34,873 nt of DNA. Source: Pseudoflavonifractor sp. 60. Lineage in GTDB: Bacteria; Bacillota; Clostridia; Oscillospirales; Oscillospiraceae. The DNA lies in NCBI RefSeq assembly GCF_009911645.1, contig NZ_QWKI01000145.1:1-34873 (forward strand), in the 5' to 3' direction. Shown piece by piece: positions 30,843 through 34,873 of the stretch. Position 1 is the first letter of the stretch. Each line of letters starts with the position of its first letter. Under the pieces are notes generated by a model. The model did no database searches and was not told where the DNA came from. It was given only the letters and a program-made list of their open reading frames with translations. The position numbers and the translations under genes are program-made.

Positions 30843-31337
30843 CAGACGGGCGGAACCGGGACGTCTCCTATCTGCGGCTGTCCGTCACCGACCGGTGCAA
30901 TCTGCGCTGTACCTACTGTATGCCGGCGGAGGGCGTCCCCGCACTGGCTCACAGCGATATGCTCAGCTATGAGGAGCTGCTGCGCCTGGCCCGCCTCTTC
31001 GCCCGGCTGGGGACACGGCGGGTCCGGCTCACCGGCGGGGAGCCATTGGTGCGCAAAAATCTGGAGCGGCTGGTCGCCGGGCTGAAGGAGGCTCCCGGCA
31101 TCGAGTGGGTGGGGCTGACCACCAATGGCGTGCTGCTGAAGGAGCAGCTGCCGGCCCTGCTGAGCGCCGGGCTGGATGGCGTCAATCTCAGTCTGGACAC
31201 CCTGGACCGGGCGCAGTATCGGGTCATAACCCGGCGGGATGCCCTGCACCAGGTGCTGGAGGGGCTGGAGGCGGCCCGTTCCTGTTCCGGGCTGCGGGTG
31301 AAGCTCAACTGCGTCCCCACCGGAGTGAACCGGAAAC
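30839..31337 (+). pseudogene. moaA: MoaA (GTP 3',8-cyclase), C-terminally truncated
   Basis: The first 166 residues are MoaA. LRLSVTDRCNLRCTYCMPAE holds the radical-SAM C-x3-C-x2-C cluster (C21, C25, C28), then RVRLTGGEPLVRKNLERLVA, GLTTNGVLLKEQL and DGVNLSLDTLD. At KLNCVPTGVN the similarity stops and the frame enters the TPR pseudogene out of frame, ending at 31603. The C-terminal half, with the second Fe-S cluster that binds GTP, is lost, so the enzyme should be inactive. It is translationally coupled to moaC (ATGA). The junction lies at about 31330-31338. Confidence 0.9.
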
Positions 31338-32108
31338 AAGGCGGTGATGGAACATCACCTGTCCATTGGCAGGGCCCTTTTGACGGGAAAGGAGCATTCC
31401 GCGGAGTACGGCGTCTATCTGTGTCTGCTGGGGCTGCTGCGGCTGATGCAGGGCCAGTATCCCCGGGCCCGGGAGATCATGGAGCGGTCGATTCAGACCT
31501 TCCAGGCCCTGGATTCGGATATGGACGGCCAGTATGCGATCAATATTGCGGGGGCCTACAACTATATGGCGGAGACCTACCGCCTGGAGGGCCGGTATCC
31601 TGAGGCGTTCCACTGCTACGATCAGGCGATAGCCTACAACCGGAGCCGGGGCTACTACCCGGGCGCGGCTGTGATCTATACCAACTACGGGGTGGCCGCC
31701 TACCAGAGCGGACAGAAAGCAGAGGCACGAAAGCTGTTCCGCTACGCGGTGGACATCTACACCGACTCCCACGAGTACAGCGGATATCCCATCGCCCTGT
31801 CCTACCTGGCCCTCTACGACGCCCAGGAGGACCGCTTCGACCGTGCCGCCCAACAGCTGCGGGATGCGCTGCGGCTGAGCGAGACCATCGCCTCCCCGTG
31901 GTGGAAGGGGATAACCCTCTATATGGCCTGGAAGATCCGCCGCCTGATGGGGGAGCGCGGCCAGACAAATGAGGCCCTGGAGACCTTCTGGCCCGCCTCC
32001 GAAGAGGAGCACTGCCGGTAGTGCCTGTCCTGTCTGTATCAGCTCCAGCCCCGCGTCGAGACAGAGTAGATGGAGCGGGAGCTGAAACGGATCACCGGTG
32101 AACCGTAA
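31338..32108 (+). pseudogene. TPR C-terminal part of a large transcriptional regulator, with two TAG codons
   Basis: From about 31344 the frame encodes tetratricopeptide-type helices (LIRL-like MEHHLSIGRALLTGKEHSAE, INIAGAYNYMAETYRLEGRY, AVIYTNYGVAAYQSGQKAEA, IALSYLALYDAQEDRFDRAA). These resemble the C-terminal repeats of BTAD/LuxR-type large regulators. The DNA-binding and signalling parts are absent because the gene begins at the MoaA junction. The frame meets TAG at 32019-32021 and TAG at 32067-32069 and would otherwise run to TAA 32106-32108 (CLSCLYQLQPRVETE, then MERELKRITGEP). It is a deletion relic. Confidence 0.75.
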
Positions 32109-32151
32109 AAATCCCACCCCGACGGTACAAAACAGTCGGGGCGAGATTTTT
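32107..32151. terminator. Bidirectional intrinsic terminator
   Basis: AAAAATC...CCCCGAC and GTCGGGG...GATTTTT pair over an 11-base loop, with A-run and T-run on the two sides. It separates the plus-strand TPR relic from the minus-strand lyase pair. Confidence 0.8.
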
Positions 32152-32162
32152 ATATGGTACGT

Positions 32163-32648
32163 TTATCGGGAACAGCGGGCCAACATGGCGGCGAGGACAC
32201 AGGCGCTCTCCGCCGCCTTTTCTGCGGCAGTGTAGCTGAACTCCACGTGGTCCTCCTGACCGCCCTTGGTGGGGATGGAATCCCCGCTGACCTGCATAGC
32301 CAGGGTGGCCAGCCGCTGCCACAGGATGGCCGGCGCCCCCTGCTTCAGCAGCCCGCGCCCCAGCTCCGCCATAACGGTGCTGAGCAGGTCCATGGAGTAG
32401 CCCACCTGGGTATTGCTGTAGTTGCAGCCCATAACGGCCTCAAACTGGCCGTCCGACCCTTCAAACAGGAGGGGATTGTCGCAGGTGATGTTGTTTTCCT
32501 GTTCCAGAATCTGACCGATCCAGTTGACGGTCTCCTGGACGGCGCGGGCCCGCGGTGCCGGAAGGGCTGGAAGGCACTGAGGGAGCAGACCGGAAAATTG
32601 CAGGAACGCGGTGACCGCGATGGCCTGTGTCATGGTGGAGCCGTTCAT
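32163..32648 (-). CDS. Short aromatic amino acid lyase-like protein (C-terminal active-site part)
   Basis: A 161-residue protein of the histidine/phenylalanine ammonia-lyase superfamily. It contains ENNITCDNPLLF (family E-x-N-x-x-T-D-N-P-L), GCNYSNTQVGYSMDLLSTVM (family G-G-N-F-H-G-x-x...) and QEDHVEFSYTAAEKA (family Q-E-D-H-V-S). These are the conserved catalytic-pocket segments, but the long region normally between them is shortened. The N-terminal MIO-forming Ala-Ser-Gly is absent. It follows the larger lyase-like gene by 19 bases, with a weak site AAGGAAG, so the two polypeptides may form a complex. It could also be a relic of a second copy. Confidence 0.65.
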   Translation of the reverse strand: MNGSTMTQAIAVTAFLQFSGLLPQCLPALPAPRARAVQETVNWIGQILEQENNITCDNPLLFEGSDGQFEAVMGCNYSNTQVGYSMDLLSTVMAELGRGLLKQGAPAILWQRLATLAMQVSGDSIPTKGGQEDHVEFSYTAAEKAAESACVLAAMLARCSR

Positions 32649-32667
32649 CTGGGCCAGAACTTCCTTC

Positions 32668-33804
32668 TTATCGCAGCTGGCCCACCGCGTCCTCTGTGGC
32701 GGACAGCAGAGCGCCCTCCTGGAGCAGCGCCAGGGCGGCCATCATGTCCGGGGCCATAAACCGGTTCTCCATGAGTACAGCTACCTGCCGGCGCAGACAG
32801 CGGTGGGTGGCTTGCGTCCCCCGCCCAAAGGAGAACTGAGGCAAGACGGCGGCCACCACATCCATACCTTGGGCGGCCATCAGAATCTCCACCGCCAGTA
32901 CCCGCTCGGCCAGTTCAATGGCCTTCAGCGTCTTGCACAGGGAGAGATAGGCGGTGCTCTCCCCCTCCACCCGGAGCAGAGGAGCCGGCAGGGTCAGCAG
33001 CTTCAGCTCCGCCACCAGCGCGGCCTGTGTGGATTGCACCACCGGGAAGCCGTGGTTGATCCCTACGCCCCCCAACACCAGGTTCATGGGCAGGCCGTAG
33101 GAGAGGTGGGTGTCGTTGAGGCGGAAGGCCCGCCGTTCGCTGATATGAGCCAGGTCGGCCAGAGCGGTCAGCAGAGCGGACAAAGCCAGCTCCGTGCGGG
33201 CCATAAAAGGCTCACCCTCCCCAATGTCGGCCTCGATTTGCTTCCAGGCAAAGGAGAACACGTCCCGCACACCTCCGTGGGTCTGAGGCGTGGCCCGGAC
33301 GCAGATGGCATCCTGGACGCGAGGGGCCTTGTCGTAGCCAAAGGCGAAGCGCCCTCTGTCGCAGGTCATGTCAGAGCCATCGGTCAGCCGGCGGATATTT
33401 TCTGCACAGTCGATCTGTCCCGGATAGGGGCGGGCCAGCTGGTGGAGACGGTCGTCAAAAGCGCCCAGCTCCCCCCGAATTGCCTCCAGATTCATGGCGG
33501 CCGCCAGATCGGAATAGCGCAGCAGGCGGTCAGTGCGGGTCAGCACCAGCCCTCCCAGAGCACACAGGACAGCCCAGCCGCTTTCCAAACGCTCTTGTTG
33601 CTGCCGGGGCAGCTCCAGCCCTTTCTCCTGCAGCATCTGGAGAAGGGAAACCCCCAGGTCTCTCTCAGTGCCGCGCTCCACTCCGGAAATGGCCCCGGAT
33701 ACCGCAGCCAGATCCAGCTTCTCCACAGGGGGGATTTGCGCGATCAGATGATTCCACAGCTCTTGGGATAAGGGGATGCCCGCAGCGCCGTCTGTCCAAA
33801 CCAT
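32668..33804 (-). CDS. Aromatic amino acid lyase-like protein lacking the MIO region
   Basis: A 378-residue protein related to HAL/PAL. Visible are LAAAMNLEAIRGELGAFDDR and HQLARPYPGQIDCAENIRRL; RVQDAICVRATPQTHGGVRD, the family V-Q-D-x-Y-S-x-R-x-x-P-Q-V-H-G-A, where Tyr-Ser is Ile-Cys; HISERRAFRLND; and AIELAERVLAVEILMAAQGMD. The N-terminal 150-200 residues, including the GASGDLAPL loop that makes the MIO cofactor, are missing, and the TDNPL segment is replaced by DIGEGEPF. Start 33804 follows AAGGGGG; the open frame to 33858 has no site. Catalysis by the usual mechanism is not expected for this chain alone. It is in an operon with 32163-32648, which has the missing active-site segments except MIO. 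Confidence 0.7.
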   Translation of the reverse strand: MVWTDGAAGIPLSQELWNHLIAQIPPVEKLDLAAVSGAISGVERGTERDLGVSLLQMLQEKGLELPRQQQERLESGWAVLCALGGLVLTRTDRLLRYSDLAAAMNLEAIRGELGAFDDRLHQLARPYPGQIDCAENIRRLTDGSDMTCDRGRFAFGYDKAPRVQDAICVRATPQTHGGVRDVFSFAWKQIEADIGEGEPFMARTELALSALLTALADLAHISERRAFRLNDTHLSYGLPMNLVLGGVGINHGFPVVQSTQAALVAELKLLTLPAPLLRVEGESTAYLSLCKTLKAIELAERVLAVEILMAAQGMDVVAAVLPQFSFGRGTQATHRCLRRQVAVLMENRFMAPDMMAALALLQEGALLSATEDAVGQLR

Positions 33805-34139
33805 GTCATTTTTCCCCCTTACGAAGTGATGTATAAAAGCGCTAATCTGATAAAACACAGTTTGAACCCCAATATATTGTCAGCCATCAGGAACTTTTAT
33901 AGGATGTTATTAAATCCCCCGAACCCATTGAAAACACAAGGATTTAAGCAAGTCAATAACTCAATCCCTGTTATCCGGTCCTGCCCCCTTTTAAGGGCTT
34001 CGTGGGAGCTGGCAAGGGAAAAATCGAGGGAAGATATAGGATTTTGGAGCGTCAAGGATAAGGCAAGCGTGGGCTGTCGTGATGTGACCAACCAACAAAC
34101 TTGCCCCCTATATCAGCCCAAAACTTCATACAAGACAGG
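33805..34139. other. Intergenic region without a recognisable gene
   Basis: About 335 bases between the lyase-like operon and the ParB-like relic. It is AT-rich at 33840-33960. No convincing ORF, tRNA or array is seen. The lyase promoter should lie at the left end on the minus strand; I cannot place it with confidence. Confidence 0.5.
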
Positions 34140-34169
34140 AAAACGGACATCGGAAGATGCCCGTTTTTT
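34140..34169 (+). terminator. Terminator or attenuator before the ParB-like relic
   Basis: AAAACGGACATC - GGAA - GATGCCCGTTTT is a 12-bp stem with one mismatch, followed by TT. It lies 22 bases before the TTG start region of the ParB-like pseudogene. Confidence 0.65.
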
Positions 34170-34191
34170 CATTCTCAGGAGGTGAGAAATT

Positions 34192-34725
34192 TTGAACAGC
34201 CCCAACACCACCCGTTCAAAGTGAGGGATGATGAAGCCATGAAGGAGACCACGGAGAGCGTGAAAGAGTATGGTGTGCTGACCCCGGCCATTGTCCGGCC
34301 CCGCGAGAAGGGCGGCTATGAGATCATGGCGGGCCACCGCCGTAAACATGCCTGTGAGCTGGCTGGCCTGCCCGCTCTGCCCGCCCTGGTCCGTAATCTG
34401 GACGATGACACCGCCACCATTCTGATGGTGGACAGCAATATCCAGCGCCTGCCCAGCGAGAGGGCGCAGACGTACAAGATGAAGCTGGAAGCCATCAAGT
34501 GGCGCGGAGCGAGGACAGATTTAACTTCGCCGAATAATTCGGCGAATTTCCGCAGCGATGATGAAATCGGCGCGGCGATGGGTATGAACGGCGATACCGT
34601 CCGCAGCTACATTTCTCTTACCCAGCTGGTCCCGGGGCTTCAGCAGATGGTGGATGATAAGAGTGACCCCGGCCTATCAGATCGCCGCCTTGAAGCCGGA
34701 GGAACAGGTGTCAACGCCAATTTGA
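34192..34725 (+). pseudogene. ParB/Spo0J-like partition protein, frameshifted and internally deleted
   Basis: It starts at TTG behind a strong site (AGGAGGTGAG). A frameshift within about the first ten codons leads to PFKVRDDEAMKETTESVKEY, GYEIMAGHRRKHACELAGL (the ParB CTPase motif G-x-R-R), LVRNLDDDTATILMVDSN and LPSERAQTYKMKLEAIK. Short losses are visible (for example SNIQR-LPSERA, where relatives have extra residues). After YISLTQLVPGLQQMVDD another shift moves the end (VTPAYQIAALKPEEQ) to TGA 34723-34725, well short of the normal C-terminus. Genes of this type lie at the start of integrative elements. An inverted pair TTCGCCGAA-TAA-TTCGGCGAA lies at about 34527-34547, inside it. Confidence 0.75.
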
Positions 34726-34738
34726 AATTGTAAGAAAA

Positions 34739-34767
34739 CGCCGAAGAAATTTTGTAGTTTTTCGGCG
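34739..34767 (-). terminator. Terminator of the gene at the right edge
   Basis: CGCCGAA (34739-34745) and TTCGGCG (34761-34767) form a 7-bp stem. On the minus strand it is followed by TTTTCTTAC. It is placed just after the stop of the minus-strand gene, with a run of ten G (34767-34776) in between. Confidence 0.5.
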
Positions 34768-34784
34768 GGGGGGGGGTAAGAAAA

Positions 34785-34873
34785 CTAAGCGTTTCTTTGC
34801 TCAAAAAGAGTGTTCACGATTTGCTGTTTCTGACGCATAAATTCCTTGCGTTCTTTCAAGCGGTAAGACTTAC
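34785..34873 (-). CDS. C-terminal end of an unidentified gene
   Basis: The last 28 codons before TAG 34785-34787, entering from the right window edge: SYRLKERKEFMRQKQQIVNT then LFEQRNA. It is strongly basic and helical, as in the ends of some mobile-element DNA-binding proteins, but too short to name. It is convergent with the ParB-like relic. Confidence 0.45.
   Translation of the reverse strand, partial: KSYRLKERKEFMRQKQQIVNTLFEQRNA

Noticed and set aside
29335..32069. Selenocysteine or pyrrolysine reading of the in-frame stops
   Set aside because: All are TAG, which excludes selenocysteine (TGA). The expected residue is Glu rather than Lys, and no pyl genes are visible.
32611..33771. Plus-strand 386-residue frame opposite the lyase-like gene
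   Set aside because: The composition (Gln, Gly and His rich) is that of an antisense shadow, and the minus strand encodes recognisable lyase motifs.

Overview
The window looks like a chromosomal stretch from a low-to-moderate GC Clostridia bacterium. The Shine-Dalgarno sites are strong AGGAGG types, the promoters are TTGACA/TATAAT-like, and the gene families (KTSC, BC1881-like, MobP-type relaxase remnant, WYL regulators, LRR_5 surface-protein remnants, a moa/XdhC molybdenum-cofactor cluster) are those of gut Oscillospiraceae-like Firmicutes. The genus-level guess is inference only. The window is a mosaic of mobile elements and decaying accessory genes around one large, intact, AT-richer two-gene cassette.

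Layout. 1-5640 is the end of an integrative element. It holds a minus-strand operon of an Hfq-like protein, an excisionase-type HTH protein and a small protein, then small phage/ICE-type ORFs, then a divergent Cro-like/S24-peptidase repressor switch. Next come two gene cassettes (a lipoprotein and a Uma2-family protein), each preceded by a solitary type I-C-like CRISPR repeat and followed by a shared hairpin element. A tyrosine integrase and a tRNA-Val 3' half (the att site) end the element. 5641-8518 is a second integrase, convergent on the same att site. It is split at its catalytic His-X-X-Arg-His box by a 1455-bp insertion carrying an HNH homing-type endonuclease gene, and it is also broken by a TAG codon. 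8674-11839 holds relics: an internally deleted relaxase, its partner gene, a fused AMMECR1/AmrS remnant and a frameshifted LRR_5 gene.

12025-20328 is the highlight. A HEPN (Swt1-type)-SNF2 helicase and a 1572-residue protein with two sacsin/Hsp90-like GHKL ATPase domains form one transcription unit behind a near-consensus promoter. The domain make-up and setting fit an anti-phage or anti-plasmid system, and I cannot match it to a named one.

20705-24766 is a redox module. A DUF134-NifX-like protein and a Crp/Fnr regulator are transcribed divergently from a mirror-symmetric promoter with 18-bp inverted arms. They sit next to a ferredoxin / NapH-like membrane Fe-S protein / CoA-disulfide reductase-rhodanese operon. 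25592-28049 is a WYL regulator followed by a PD-(D/E)XK nuclease. 28268-32108 is a molybdenum-cofactor cluster (MocA-like, XdhC, MoeA-like, MoaC, MoaA). Here several genes have been cut and joined by deletions or broken by TAG codons, and MoaC is the only core moa gene that looks whole. 32163-33804 is a pair of aromatic-amino-acid-lyase-family ORFs without the expected MIO region. 34192-34873 is a broken ParB-like gene and the end of a gene running off the window.

A theme runs through the non-defence parts: many genes have lost their middles and been joined to neighbours. In contrast, the helicase/sacsin pair, the redox module and the WYL/nuclease pair are intact.
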